DNA of 64,000 bases from Caprimulgus europaeus. Lineage: Eukaryota; Chordata; Aves; Caprimulgiformes; Caprimulgidae. Under the pieces are notes generated by a model. That model was given only the letters and a program-made list of their open reading frames with translations. It was not told the DNA's origin and did no database searches. The DNA is taken from contig OU015550.1 in assembly GCA_907165065.1 (NCBI GenBank), positions 5,925,501 to 5,989,500 of the forward strand, written 5' to 3'. The position numbers were made by a program, and so were the translations under genes. Below, piece after piece: positions 23,005 through 35,914 of the stretch. Position 1 is the first letter of the stretch. Each line of letters starts with the position of its first letter.

Positions 23005-26000
23005 CCCTCTCCAGACTGTGGTAGATAAACTGTGCAGTCCAACAGCAAACTGACCAGTGCAAAGCCACTCTCACCACTCCCGTGTTCATCTGCCCCATGT
23101 GTTACAGCCCCTGGCACCCAGCCTGCAGAGGAGCTGGGATGAATTGCAGCTGCGCCTCTTGGATGCAATCACTACTTGGGATGCCACGATAATGTGACCT
23201 TTGGCTGGTGAAAGGATATCTAAAAAATACAATTCTAGGGGAGAAATAAACCATGTGATCAGAGCCTGGGATTTTTGTTCCAAACCATTGCCTCTCTGCA
23301 TGTGAAATACAACCAGAGTGCTGAGTGACTGCTTCTGTATGTAGATAGAAAACTCAGCATTACTCTTTCCATTTCTAAAGAGCCCACGAGGTTATTCCAC
23401 CACTGCTGTTTTAAAGGAATATTTATTTTCCTTTGCAACTTAGCAAAGCTTATTGCCCAGGGATGCACAGTAAATCTGAAGGTGCTGTGGGGAAAGTCAA
23501 TAGTGCAGGTTTCTTTTCCAGCTGTGGGCTCAGCTGGATATGAGAACCCAAGGCAGGACCTCAGCACATGGCTCCCAACCCCAGGTCCAGCACCAGGGCT
23601 GCAGGAGAGCCCTGGCAAAACCAAGCCAGATGGTGGCAAGTGGCTCAGCAACCCCACGAGCACCTCTCCACTGGCCTTGAGGAGTTATCCAGCCCCTCAC
23701 CACCACCTCTGCAAAGAGCACTTCAACAGCCTCGCACTTAACGCAGCATCAGACACATGCTGCAACAATAGTGATCATAAAACAGACCATGGAAAATCAG
23801 GGGACAAAGGAACAAAACATTCTGAAATTCAGCTCATGGTAGAAAGGAGTCTAAGGAGCTGTTCTCATGCTTTAAGACCTAATTCATCACCTTTTTTTTC
23901 CTGCCAGCCTTTTAATTTCTTTCTTTATTTTTTTTTTTACAGTACAATTTCATAAGAACAGATTTGGTGCTTTGACATTACAATAAGTGCCCTGAGGAAA
24001 AGCAGATAAAAAGCAATAATACAACTAATGAAAATAAACATCATGGCATTAACTGGTCAGGAGCACAGAAGAAACCACCAACTGGTGGCTGAGAGATGCA
24101 ATCTTTTCATTTTTGCTTAATTTTTTTTTTTTCTAGCATACTGCACCACTGCATAAAACTCATATTAAGGACACAGGTTTCCAGGGTAGAGATAAGAAAG
24201 TCCAAATGACTCATTTCAGAGCAGTGATACGATATCAGAGATGTATGCTGCAACCCCACTGATTTACTCCTCACGCTAAATCAAGTGCCAGATGTTGTGC
24301 TGGTTTAGATCGGTATCTGGTACCTTTGCTAGATTATGCTGCTTACAAATGGACCTGCAGAGACACTCGGACCTGAAGAACGAGAGCAACTTGTTCAGTA
24401 AGGGGAAAAAAGCTAAATATCTCACTTTGGATTTATTGGGTCACATACACAGATTTATACAGGGCATCTTTATCAACTTCTGTGAATTTTCACCTCCTAC
24501 CTCAAGAAGAGATTTTCTCCCTTTGCTTTCCAGCAGCAGCAATCACCTATTCAGTAGAAGTAGAGCCAAGAGGTTAATCTAAGGAAGAGAAAAGAGAAAG
24601 CCTTGGGGGTCCAGACACCTGAGGTCACCTCACAAGACAGGAATTCATGTGCCCTGTCCCTTTTCCCATCAGGCAGCCACCCTTCTCTTGCCAGTGCTGT
24701 CAAACACACCCTGGGAAATGAATATGCTTTAGTTTCCAATGGCCCAGGCACAGTGACTGTTCCTGAGCAGGTATGCAGAGCTTTGGCCATCAAAGTGCTG
24801 TACTAATATCAGATGATTAATCTTTGCAGTGCTCTGTGATGAATCAGGAGGTTGTTACCCTACATGAGGTCAGAGGCAGATGAAATGGGACACAGAGAAG
24901 CACCATTTCCAGTGCTGCCCCACTTCTGACTTTCATTAGGAAACAGAAAACCAAAAGCCTGTGTGGTAACAGATATAGAGCTGGGGTTTGTGATGGCCTC
25001 ATCAGTCTGTCAGCCATCTGTGTGTCTGTCCATCTGCCTATCCTTCCTTCTGCCCTCCCCTCAAGTGGTGGTTAGAACATTCAACAGGGAAAGGAATTCA
25101 GAGGGTGGGAGGAAAGGAAAAACATCTGCTTTGTCAAAATGATAGATTTGATATAAAACTCTGACTTAAACATTCAACTTGCTCTGGTTTAATAGGGCTG
25201 TCAGCAGTGGACAGTTAGATTTAACTTATGAAAATCAAGAGAATGCCTTCTTGTTGCTTCATATATCATGATGAACAATAACCTGACAGGAGAAACAAGC
25301 CCTGATTAAGAAAGGATTGCTTTTTGGGGCACGCCAGTAATGAAGTATGAAGGAAATCGAAGGCTTGCCACTCACAGATATTAGCCCAAATCCAGATGTC
25401 CTGGAAGTATTTTTTCAATCACAATAGATAATTTCTGAATGATGTGCTTAGCAGGAACGAATCCTACAACCAAAGGAAGCCATCTATTAAATTAACAGGT
25501 ATATTTTCAATTCCTTCAAAGCAGAACATAGTTTAATCAGATCTTCAAAGCCAGAAGAGAAACATTAAATGTCTTTCAGAAGCAATTTCTGCAGCGCTGA
25601 TCCTGGCAAAGGTGATCTGACAAAAACATGTGCTGGAACTCAGAACCTCTGCTACCAACTGAAGAGCAGATTCTGACATTCACATTCACTTCTACTCTCA
25701 CCTACTCAAGTGAGCTGCAAAGATTAAGTTCACCCCTGTGTGGAGGCACAAGCACAAGACTGACGCAGCACAGAGAACTTGAAAAACTTCAGCCCCAAGC
25801 ACATGCTTTCCCTGTGGATGCTCAGATTTAGCCAGAGTTGCTTACACCTGCAATTTTCCTGCAAGCTCTGTCCTGAAGTTCCTAATCTGTATTTTCTTAG
25901 TCAGGCAGAACTGCCTTTGAGTTCATGCCAGACTCCGACGATACCTTAAGTCTTTTTTATCACATTAAATTGCAGACACCAGGCTGGGGTAAGGGCAGTG

Positions 26001-27248
26001 ACACGGATGCAGAAGCCAAGGACACCTCAGGTTTGTGGGCATAAGGACTGACCTGGCCTGTTGAACCCAAATCTTAATTTTCCCTACAATAAATTTGTTC
26101 CCTATTTGACCTCTCACAGAGCTGTTCCCCCTCCCAGGTAAACGATGCTGCTGGAGTGGAAAGTGGCTCCATCAGCACCGAGTCCTTCACAGAGGAGTGA
26201 TGAAAACTCTGGGGTTGTTTTCCCCGTGTGTGATAATTTGCAGAGAAGGGGCCTGGGGCTCTGTGAGGGACCATCTGACTCTGCCTCAGGCCTTGAGTTG
26301 GGCTGGCAGCCTGTCTGCTAAAGGACAGCCTGGGACACACACACGTGTGGGGGACACACGTGGGAAGAAGAGACACAGCACAGGGAGACGCTCACACAGG
26401 CAGCCACCGAGCAGGGGCTCAGGGGTTCATCCTGCCAAAGTCCTCAGTGGTGGTTCCTCCTCTCCAGGTGGGACACAGCTCCACACAGCCAGCTCAGACC
26501 CCAACCAGCACTTCTGAACCCAGAGAGCCACGGCATGTCTTCTGTGGCATCACCTAGACCTGAACAGAGCACACCACAGCCAGGCATCAAAAGTAATTAT
26601 TCAAGGATGCCCGAGGCTATGACAATGGATTTAAATCCAGAAGAGCAAGGCAGGGTAGAGTCTGGGCAACTTAGTTTGTCATTTCCTTCAGCTCTTCTCT
26701 TTAAAAATGGATTTTTGTGCTCATGAGAGTTCCCAGGCTGCCTGCTCAGGACCCTGACGCTCAGCTACACTCAGATTAAGGTCAGCAGAGGGTTCCCTTC
26801 CCCAGCCCCTTTGGAAACCCACACGTGGGCAGCCCCACAGTGCTGGGATGGGTGGGAAATCCCTTCCCAAGTTGCTGTTTCCAGGACCACATCTGGCAGC
26901 ATCCCTCAGTAACACAGCAGGCACAGAAAGGCATCGTGACAGTGCTGGAGCCCCAGGACAGGCAGGGACCCCAGCTCCACACACTGCCAGACCCCTTGGA
27001 GTCAAGCTCAGTAGAGCTGAACCCCAGTTCTTCACTTCTCACCATTTCCATGCTCTCTCCTTCCCTCCCAAAGGCTGCCTGTGGGCCAGAGAGGATGAGA
27101 AAGCCTTGGAGGTACCAAAAGCTCTGAAGAGACTAATTGCTTTTCTTCTGTGGTGAACAGCTCCCCCTGATCAGACACCCTCACGCAGAGCGAAGGCAGG
27201 CTGGAGAGATCTGTGCTGGAAGATTGAATAAAACTATTTGGAATTGAG

Positions 27249-27270
27249 AAAAATAAATAAATAAAAAAAA
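27249..27270 (+). repeat. (AAAT)n microsatellite
   Basis: Short AAATAAATAAATAAAAAAAA run. Confidence 0.85.
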
Positions 27271-27556
27271 TTCCTGATTAACAGGACAATTGTGGCATTC
27301 TGCAGATAATTCCTGGGTTTTGCAAGAGGATGGTTTTGAATCCTTTTCCAGGACAAACAGCAACACCACCACAAAACCCTCCCCAGTCACGAAGCTTGTC
27401 ATTCCTCTCTCTTCCTCCTCTCCTCTGTAGTCCCCTGACTACAGCTTCAGTCATTAGCTGGTGAATTACTCCTGGATGCAATCTGCAGCGACGCTTATTT
27501 AGGCCTGCAGGCAATTCCCTCACCTTTTAAATGTTACTGGGGAGTGCTTAGAATTC

Positions 27557-27571
27557 TTTTTTTTTTTTTTT
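27557..27571 (+). repeat. Poly-T run
   Basis: About 15 consecutive T. No retroposon body is recognised next to it. Confidence 0.9.
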
Positions 27572-29546
27572 AAACAATTTCAGCTAATTTAATTATAGCT
27601 GGGATTTAATGTTTAAAAGCCATCAGCTTAATAAGTACCAGGGATCTGTATCATTGTTATCAGCATCTTTGAAAACTGCTGAACAATGCCTGTGCCCCTT
27701 AGAGGATGCAGGATGGAGTTGAGAGAGAGCTCCACCAGCTCCCTTCCCTCCCAGTCCTACAGCCACTCCCAGACTCCCCAGTCCAGTTCCTCCATCACCC
27801 AGGCTGGTTCCCACCCATCTCAGAGTGGCTCTGCCCTGTGGTACACCTACATTTGCACCCACCTGCTCCCATGTGCCTGTTCAATGCTCAGACTAATGTC
27901 ATGTCTCTAAAGGGCTGCCAAACCCAGTGACACTTCAATTTATTTTGAGTCAAGGGTGTCTTGAACTACCAGGTTTGATGGTGGCTGAACTTAAACCAGC
28001 TGTTGGGAATGAAGCACAAACATCCTTCCAAACCCCGACCCTGACTTTCAGACCATCACTGGTGCAGGATGGTCCATCCTTCACATCTCCATGGCTCAGT
28101 ACGACCTCTCCTACCAGCTATTACGGGGCATTTGGTTCTCACATCTCCACTTCCCTTGCTGAGCCACTTTTCCAAGGGAAGATCAGGTCTGACTCTCATT
28201 TGCACTGAAGTCATGAATGCAGAACTCCTCACTGGCCAAGGTAGTTTGGAAACAACCTTCAAGCCCTTTCAGGGATAAACTTAAGCTCTGTCAGAACTAG
28301 TCTGCCTCCCCTCAAAGCACACACACACATAGGTACACACCCCAGTACTGTTCCATGCTGGCAGGAGGGGTTTCCTCCTGCTTTGCCAAGGTGTAAATCA
28401 CTGCATGAGGCACGAGGCAGAACTGAGCTCAGCTTCCGAGTCTAGAAAGAGCTTTGGTGCAGAAACAGCTCTGCTGAGAGCAACAAATTATCATCTTATC
28501 TCCACTGATGCTGCATTATATTGCTTCTTAATATTTTTTCTGGGCTGTCCATGGCCTTTTATCATCTCTCCTGCACTTGATCACAGCTTTATGGCCTGTT
28601 GTTCCCTCCTCATCTTTTTTCCTCCCCCTGTCTTACTGGTCTCTATTTCTCTCTTCCAAACAATGGCTTTTCACAGCCACCTCATCTGCTCCAGCTGCTG
28701 ATATTCCTCAAGGTTCAGTTGCTTTCTGCATTGTTATTTGCAATTTATCTGATTCCAAAACCTGACATTATTCTTGGCTGTGATGTACGGTTGCCTGGCT
28801 ATTGCTAACCATGTGCAAGCACATTATTCTGCATTGACAAATTTTATTTATTTATTTAGCCGCCCTCCCAAGTTTAGAGCAGCATTCACTGAATTACGGA
28901 TTTTGATGTCTGCAAATCATAACCCCATCACACAGATAAGACAGAATTCATTACCACAAGCTCTCCCATTGCTTGGAAGAATTTAGGTCAAACTGCTTTG
29001 TCCTTGGACAGCATCCCTGGATATCAAATTCAGTGTACCTTCCTTTTATACAAGTTCTCTCTGGAGCCCAAAGAACCAGTGACACCACTAACTTTAAACT
29101 GGAAACCTTTAGACTCACCAGCTTGGCTTATCAGGAGCAGAACTCCAGCCTGCATGGCACATGAAAGCAGGAGGTTACTTTGAAAGTCAGTGAGGACAGA
29201 GAAGCACATGGCCAGAAAGGGACCAACGCTGCCAGCCAACCCTTTGGGCACCTTCTTCACACAGTTAACAATGAAGAAAAAACCTCAGCAGCAAACATGC
29301 AGACTTTGATCAAGCATTGATCTGATACCCAAATAGGATAAAATCCCTCCTGCCCTCTGCCCTGGGGAAACATCCCCTTACTCCCCACAGCCTCGGCAGG
29401 TGGAACTTTTGCAACAGCCTCTACAAATTCCCAGCTAACAAAAGTATTTTCTCTCTGTATTTCTCACCCATGTTTTTTTTCAAAATATCTATGAAGTCAA
29501 ACAAGCAGCACATACACTGGAGACACTATCAGAGCTTTCATCTCCT

Positions 29547-29640
29547 GATTTGCAGATAGGAAGGCTGCAGCGCAGGGGCGTTAGTGAATACAGGTCACAG
29601 ATACTGTCACTGAGGACACAGTGGTATCAGAGAACAGAAA
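29547..29640 (+). repeat. Possible MIR SINE remnant
   Basis: GATTTGCAGAT, then GTTAGTGAA, then AGGTCACAG occur in the order and rough spacing of MIR core words (ATTTTACAGATGAGG, GTTAAGTAACTTG, AGGTCACACAG). Divergence is high and the ends are undefined. Confidence 0.3.
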
Positions 29641-29793
29641 TGCTGTAGATTCACTCCCCTGGTCTTCATTTCCTGCCAGCAAGATCCTGGATTCATAAAA
29701 GAATTAGAAAGAGTAAAAACTAGATACATAAGGGTTTGGATTCATCCTACCCACATTCAAGCACTTCACTGAGGTTTCCAAATCAAAAATGCA

Positions 29794-29928
29794 ATGGCTA
29801 ACAGCTGTGGAGCAGTCATCAAACAGACATCTCCGGAAGCTCTTTGCTGCAGATGGGCTGAATTTCCTCCTGGGAGTGTCTGGCTATTTCTCTTATGGGC
29901 AGCTCTGCTCCCAGTTCAGCTGCTTCAG
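29794..29928 (+). other. Candidate first coding exon, unidentified
   Basis: An ATG with G at -3 and G at +4 opens 45 codons that end in phase 0 exactly at CAG followed by GTAAGTGC, a near-perfect donor starting at 29929. Residues 27-45 are hydrophobic (SVWLFLLWAALLPVQLL), which would suit a signal anchor or membrane segment. The frame also continues past the donor to 126 codons. No TATA box, CpG patch or downstream partner exon is evident, and I recognise no protein. Coincidence is quite possible. Confidence 0.2.
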
Positions 29929-32900
29929 GTAAGTGCAGGAAAACCCTCCAGTAGGATGCTTAGGGGGGGACCCATCCCACAGCTTCACACCCTTCCTCAT
30001 ACGATTCCACGTGAACGGTGCAGCCTCAGCAGGTGCCCAGTGCTGCTCCCACAGATCTGGGATCTTGGGCCACCTGCTTCATCTCAGCCCTCCAACCTCC
30101 CCACCACAAACCACAGACAAATCTCCTCCTGCAGCTCTGTGGGGAGCGGCTGTTGCTTCCTCTGCACGACGTGATGGGACACGGTCCTGTCCAGCGCTCC
30201 AATGCCCTCATCATCTAATGACTTGATGGATGGCAGGAGCGGACCTGGGGGATTTCTTTTTATGCAGAGCTCCTAGATACCAATCAGCAACAATAGGTTT
30301 GATATAGACAGAAGAGACAGAGAGGAATATCTGTAAGGTAATGTCTCCTGATAAGTGGCAAAGCAATATCCCTCCCCTTGGCGTTCCTCAGACACGCAGC
30401 TAAGGCAAGTTTGGACAAAACCAGCTCCCATTGATCGACCGTATGATAGGTTTGCTGGACTATTGACAAAGTGCTCTGTAATCATTCTGCTGTAACAAGA
30501 AAGGCAACAAGACAGGCCTGAGGAATGGGGAACAGATCAGATGTTTGTCACATATTAAAGACCCAATCACCAGAGCTGCACGCCCGATTAAAAGCAATAA
30601 AGGGCAGCAGGCAGGCTCTGCGCTCGCCTCTGTACCAGGGCCACGGCCACTCTCCTCAGCAAGATGTGAGGCTGGTTTTGCTCTGCTGCTGGCTCCAGGA
30701 ATTTACACAGAAAGGAGATTTGGTTTCCTGAGGAGCCTTCTCTTGGTGGACCTGGTTTGAGTGAGCACTGGCATCCTGTTAGCAGGAATTTTACTCCCAC
30801 AATGATGGGACTACCAGTGAGGCAGGTGAAAGCCATCTGCGTTTCATGATGACCAGAAGCTGTGTATCAGCATGTCACTGAGCCCTAAGTCCTGCAGAAT
30901 TATTAGTTTAGGTTAACTGTGACGATGCAGCCTCTAGATCAAAGGCTTGGACAGAAGGCAGAATAAGTTTGCATTTCCCTATAAAATATTGTGTCAATAA
31001 ATCCACGGTAACCTGCTCGTACACAGAAGCTGTGGAGAAGGCAGCAGAACAGAGATCAGTATCATGCCTTGGAAAATAGGAAACAATTGGCATCAGTTCT
31101 GCAACACCAGCAGAGAGTGAAGTGTTTGCTCACTGGTAAGGGACCATCCTTCTGCATGTCTGATAGTTCTGCTAAGTGTACAATGTTAAGACATGTCCCA
31201 GAGAAAGTCCATTAATGTGCACGATGTGCAACCTTAATTTTACAGACTAACAAAAAGCCATCACATGGTAATAACTTCAACTTCCAGCTTGTGTTATATT
31301 TGAACCAGTGACCTTGAGGAGAAAGACACTATTGAACCCTTAGGCTACTTAGTCATATATTAATAACAGATTTGTCACTTCACATCCAGAGCTGTTGTGT
31401 GCAGGTACTGCTAAACAGCCAGGGAATTCTGTCCCAGAAAACCCTGCATTGCAGTGAAGAAGCAACTCCCTTAATGGAGATGTAAAAGTCATCTTTAGTT
31501 AGAATTCAAAGAACAACACAAATTAAGATTATCATCAAGCATTATCGAGCACGAGGCAAGGAAAATCAAGTGGAACACGGCTGCTTAGTAAAGAAAGCGG
31601 CAAGAGAATTTGGTGGTAGCGCTGCAGCTTCCTTGGGCTGTATCACAGCTTCTGCTCCTTAAGATCTTTCAAAGGGAAATTTGAAGACTAAAGGCTCTAT
31701 TTGCAAGAGCAGCTTCAAGCACTGAGGTCGTGCTCTCTCTGTACACCCTCCAAGGGAAAGCTGAAGCAAAAATCCCATCCTGGTTCTGCTGATGCTACAA
31801 GAGCCGTGAGCAGGTGACAGCAAGCAGGGCAGGAAATGCAAGGAAAGTGAGTAGGGAAAGAATATCTCTTCTTTATATCAGCTAAAGACCTGGCTTAAAA
31901 ATTAAGTAGTATGTTTACCAATTAGAAATTCTCTCTATCCTTCTACAGTCTTCACAATAAGACAGGTTCTGCATTTTTTAGAGAGTTAAGTTCAGCTAGC
32001 TCTGAAACCGCTCTGCGAGACCATCCTGCAACCCACACACAACCCACATAGGGATTTTTTGGTAGGAGATGCAAAACAACAGAAGAGCAAGCAGACACAT
32101 GAACTTGAGCAACCCTTTATATAACTACTTACATGACACACTACATATATATATATATAATTTTTTTTTAAATACACAGAAGCTGGGAAAGCATTGGAAT
32201 ATCCTTCCTAAAGGAGAGTTTGTGTTTTATATAGTGTCCTGCATCCAAGCCTTCAGAGACAACCCACTGAGCAACCTTCACTGTTGGAAACAAACAAGTT
32301 TCTGGGTGAGACAGAGATGGTCAACAACTCAGACCAGGATGGGAATAGGGCACATAAAGCTGCACGAGGGAAGGGATCAGCCTGTGAACAGGACAGAGTG
32401 ACGCAAGGACAGCCAGGAGGGCTGTAAAACATCCACAACTCCCAAGAACTGCACAAGCATTTTATGTACTCTGCTTTACAGGAGCGAGTGCCTCATCACT
32501 AATTTGCATTTCTTATGACTTGCAGTCTGTCTTGCAGAAAATGTACTTAAAGCAGAGCCAAGCCTACAGACACGGTGACTTCCCCTGCTCATGAACAATT
32601 TCACTGCTTCATGTGTATAAATTCAGAGCAGAGTGAGAGCTGCATGGAAGGTGAAGAACAGCCTTTCAAGAGCCTTGGAAGCAAGCTAATTGGTCTCTAA
32701 CCTAAATCGTAAAAAGACCTGTAATTATACTGCTCAGAATTAACACAGAGGGCTTCGAAAAAAAGTCCATTTTTTAAGTGAATTTATACTATTATAAGAC
32801 CTGTCGCTTCTCAGTAATAAAACCAGAGATGTTAGGTTAAGCTCGGTGTTATCCTGTTTGCTCAGACGTGCTTATGCCAGCTGTATCCAGCAGAAAAGCA

Positions 32901-33859
32901 CTTTTCAATTTATTTTTATTGCTCCTCTCTAAAAGCATTCCATTACAGGAATATTACACTGTACCAAGTTCCAAACCACCACTGGCAGTTTATTTGCTTG
33001 TTTTGCTGGCAGAGAGTAAACACTTCTTCGCAGTAACTGTTATTACAACTGCACGCACCCAATATTGCATTTAAGGGTCAGCGCCTCTTTGCTCAGTGCA
33101 CCCCACTTTTACTCCCCCGAAGGCTTCAAGAAACTAAGTGGATTGAAACTTTACTTTCAGTTTTACCAGGTCACATGTGGGGAGTTTTTGGCAAGCTGTT
33201 TTGTGAGGTGAGATTCTTCAGCCAGCTAGGAAAACTGAGAGAAGGTCTGGCACGCTGCTGGATTAGTTGACTTGCAAAATATTCTGAGCAAAAGGAATTT
33301 TTGTTGTATTTTTTTTAAAAACTATTTTCATAAAAGCATTGGAAAAAAGATTCACTTTAATTAATGCTTTGGATTTGTCAAAATTGGGTCAGAACCAGTG
33401 TGGGTTCCTCATGCAAGAAGCATCCTGGTGTCTCTTGGACTAGGTTGATCTCACCTCCCATGAACTATCAAACTAGTTGGCATGACTGCAGCCCCCCCAC
33501 CAGCTCATCCCTGGGGTGTCACCACTGCTCCCAGTGCCACCAGCCCTCGGGAGACTTGAGAACAGCCTAGCACTGAGTGAAGCCTCACTGATTTCACTGG
33601 TTGGATCTGTAATTCTGCAGCTTGTGAAGTGCTGACCAAAGCAGTGAGATAATTAGATAATTGTCTTTGTGCTGCTATTCAACAAAGCAGCACCTTTCCG
33701 ACCTGCCTGTGTCTCATGGTCTTACCTCCAATAAAACCACATATTGTAACAGATTATTTTATAACATCTGAGCCTGAAGTAACCCCGCAGACTCGGATAG
33801 GAGGTATTACAAAACTGTATTTTTAACCCAATTTACAAGATGTCATTGGAATACCTAAC
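29929..33859. other. Non-genic unique DNA
   Basis: No gene is supported. Frames of up to 126 codons overlap around 29794-30226. The stretch 30260-30620 is complex AT-rich DNA. A TA run at 32144-32159 precedes a T10 run. At 33487-33493 there is a short C7 run. No interspersed repeat is recognised. Confidence 0.5.
32144..32159 (+). repeat. (TA)n microsatellite followed by T-run
   Basis: About seven TA units, then AATTTTTTTTT. Confidence 0.85.
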
Positions 33860-34031
33860 CTGGGTGAGCATGATACATCCAACTATTAAACTTGTAGCCA
33901 AAGAAAATACATAAAAGAATGTTTTTTTAATGCCCAGACTGGGATTATTTTTCCAAGTTAGTATGTGAAGCACAGAATTGGAGCTGGCATACTGTCCTGA
34001 CCAAATTGGAAAGTTATACCAAGAGTAATTG
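33860..34031 (-). other. Candidate coding exon with a hydrophobic segment
   Basis: On the minus strand a long T-rich pyrimidine tract ends in GGGTAG (AG at 34032-34033). It is followed by 172 bp with one open frame (1 nt plus 57 codons) ending in CAG and a GTTAGG donor. The peptide has one hydrophobic stretch (FFYVFSLATSLIVGCIML) late in the segment. The donor is off-consensus at +3, and the T-rich flank alone makes F/L-rich peptides. The same frame is open for 90 codons from 34105 down to 33833. No family is recognised. Confidence 0.15.
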
Positions 34032-34431
34032 CTACCCAATAAAAGAAAAAAAAGTAGAAAAACATACATCCAGGTCCTCCTTTCTAAGTCTTTAAATTCC
34101 TCCATGAACTAATCTTTTCCCTGTTGTGTTGGACTCAACAATTTGATATTTTATTGCTTTTAGGGTCACAAATTCACTCACTATATTATCAACTCAAGGT
34201 AAAAAATTGGAAGAAAAGATTTGTGTCTTCTTTGGACAGTAAAGCCAACAAATCTCTTCCACTGCTTGGTTAGAAAATACAATTAACTGGACTGTAGTGG
34301 ACTGTCTTGAAAGAAAATTGTCTGGATTGAGATGTGAATAGCCTAAAAGCTGAACGTGTAAAAATCAATCCTTCCCAGTCCTTTGGGATATGACTGTTTG
34401 GGAAAAAGTTTGCTCTGATTTTCCTGTACTC

Positions 34432-34450
34432 TGTGTGTGTGTGTGTGTGT
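34432..34450 (+). repeat. (TG)n dinucleotide repeat
   Basis: About nine to ten TG units, uninterrupted. Confidence 0.95.
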
Positions 34451-34650
34451 AATTCTTAAAGTAATCAATATAAGTCCCTGAAATGAAAAATTGAAGCTAT
34501 CAAAGCCTGGAACATCTCTTAGATGAGGAGGGTTTGCACAGGTTTTCTAGGCTGGCTGTCAGATCTAATCCTCAGAGTCCTCAGCCTGACTAACAGTGGC
34601 TGTGATAGAGATTACTTCAGGTGGGCTTAGCTTCCCCCTCTGCCCTGAGC

Positions 34651-34673
34651 CGGGGGTACTGGGGGGCTGTGGG
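34651..34673 (+). other. G-rich tract beside a G-quadruplex motif
   Basis: Runs of five, six and three guanines separated by 4-nt spacers. There are only three runs, so it is not a full motif by itself, but it lies 33 bp from the full motif at 34706. Confidence 0.6.
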
Positions 34674-34705
34674 TGACCCTCACATGGAGCCACAGCCCCC
34701 TCCGA

Positions 34706-34722
34706 GGGTGGGTTGGGTGGGG
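34706..34722 (+). other. Compact G-quadruplex motif (loops 1-2-1)
   Basis: GGGTGGGTTGGGTGGGG. Four runs of at least three G with loops T, TT and T. Motifs with 1-2 nt loops are known to form very stable parallel quadruplexes in vitro. It lies in otherwise ordinary non-genic DNA, 255 bp after a TG microsatellite, on the + strand. A function is not evident. Confidence 0.85.
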
Positions 34723-35868
34723 ACACCTTGGGAGCACCCTTAATTTTGGCTGCTTGTTAGATACCAGGAAGCCAGAGCCACCAAAATCATCAAAAGACAG
34801 CGAGGTTGGCAAGTCTCTTTATAGATGAAAGATGTAACATTAGGAAAAAAAATAAATCTAAGGGATTCTGGACAGCACAAATGAGGAGAAGGCTCCACGA
34901 GTCACATCCCAGCCCCAACAGACACCCTGGTGTTGATGATGCCAAGCCTGTGCTCTTGCATTTCATTTCTCTGCTCTACTTGTGAGCACCTAGCACAGTC
35001 CACGTCAGGATCCAGCCTCTAGACATTGCTATAACACAAATAATAAATAAGGATAATGATGATGAATGTCAAGAATCCTGTCCTCAGGCTCTCACCTTCA
35101 GAAGTGGTAGACCCAGTAATCTCTCTATTATGAGCTTGGACCTTTCAAATTCAGACTGCACTTAAGGCTGTGCTGCTTCAGCCATATCACATTTTATGAA
35201 TCATCAGTTAAATATATGTAAAAATCAATTACATTCTATCAGTGTGCCCTGCATCTTAACTGATGCCATCTTTCATCTTCCTAATGATCCAGAAGATCTG
35301 GAAATAATTAAAAATCGCTCTTCAGGGTTCAACCTTGTCTTTCTTTTTTTTTCTTTTATGAAAGAGGAATCTCATCCTCTACTAAGAAATGACATTCTGA
35401 GCCAGGGCAGCAGTGGCTCAATGATGAGATTATTGCCAGGGGAAACAGAGGCAGCACCACAGCAGGACATTCTATCTTGATTCATCCACTCATTTCATTG
35501 CACTTTGAGGACCAGGGGCTTCACTGGGAGCAGGCCATTCCAGAAAATGAGACCCAGTGTGCATTAATGGGAATTACTGGACTGGTTTGAAGGCAGTTAC
35601 ATCATGTAGAAAGTGTACTGTAGACCAAGTGTCAGGGACAATCACATTTCAGAGGATTGCTTGTTCCCAGGTTGTTTGCTGGCCCCAGAGCAGTAAGACA
35701 AAAGTCACAACAGCTCATCTGGGTCTTGTCCTGCTCTTCCAAGCAGCAATGCACCAGCTCACCCTGGCAGAGCCACACAGTGAGGACTAGCACCCAGCAT
35801 CACCTTCCCCCTAATTTCCAGGAGGAAACTCCAGCTCCTGTTGATATCAAATGAGGCCAAGGAAGCTC
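34723..35868. other. Non-genic unique DNA
   Basis: No gene, RNA or repeat is recognised. An AATAAATAAGGATAATGATGATG-like simple stretch lies near 35040-35064. Chance frames of up to 94 codons only. Confidence 0.5.
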
Positions 35869-35914
35869 AGATCTTTAAGGTCCCTTCCAACCTACACCAT
35901 TCTGTGATTCTATG
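35869..35914 (+). mobile_element. CR1 LINE 3' end (short fragment)
   Basis: ATCTTTAAGGTCCCTTCCAA is followed by CCTACACCATTCTGTGATTC and TATG. This is the terminal part of avian CR1 elements, including the ATTCTATG-type tail. Only the last 46 bp or so are clear, as usual for 5'-truncated CR1 copies. It is close to the young-bird consensus, so the insertion is younger than the one at 37185. The orientation is +. Confidence 0.9.

Larger units (their letters stand above)
21895..29793. other. Non-genic unique DNA
   Basis: The longest chance frame is 157 codons (23482-23955). Low-complexity items are a GGTTTTG/T-rich tract at 22971-23004, poly-T runs near 23929 and 24119, an AAAT run at 27249-27270, a poly-T at 27557-27571, a short CA run at 28318-28328 and a TTTA run at 28842-28858. 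Two CACGTG E-boxes lie at 26342-26347 and 26357-26362. No gene is recognised. Confidence 0.5.
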
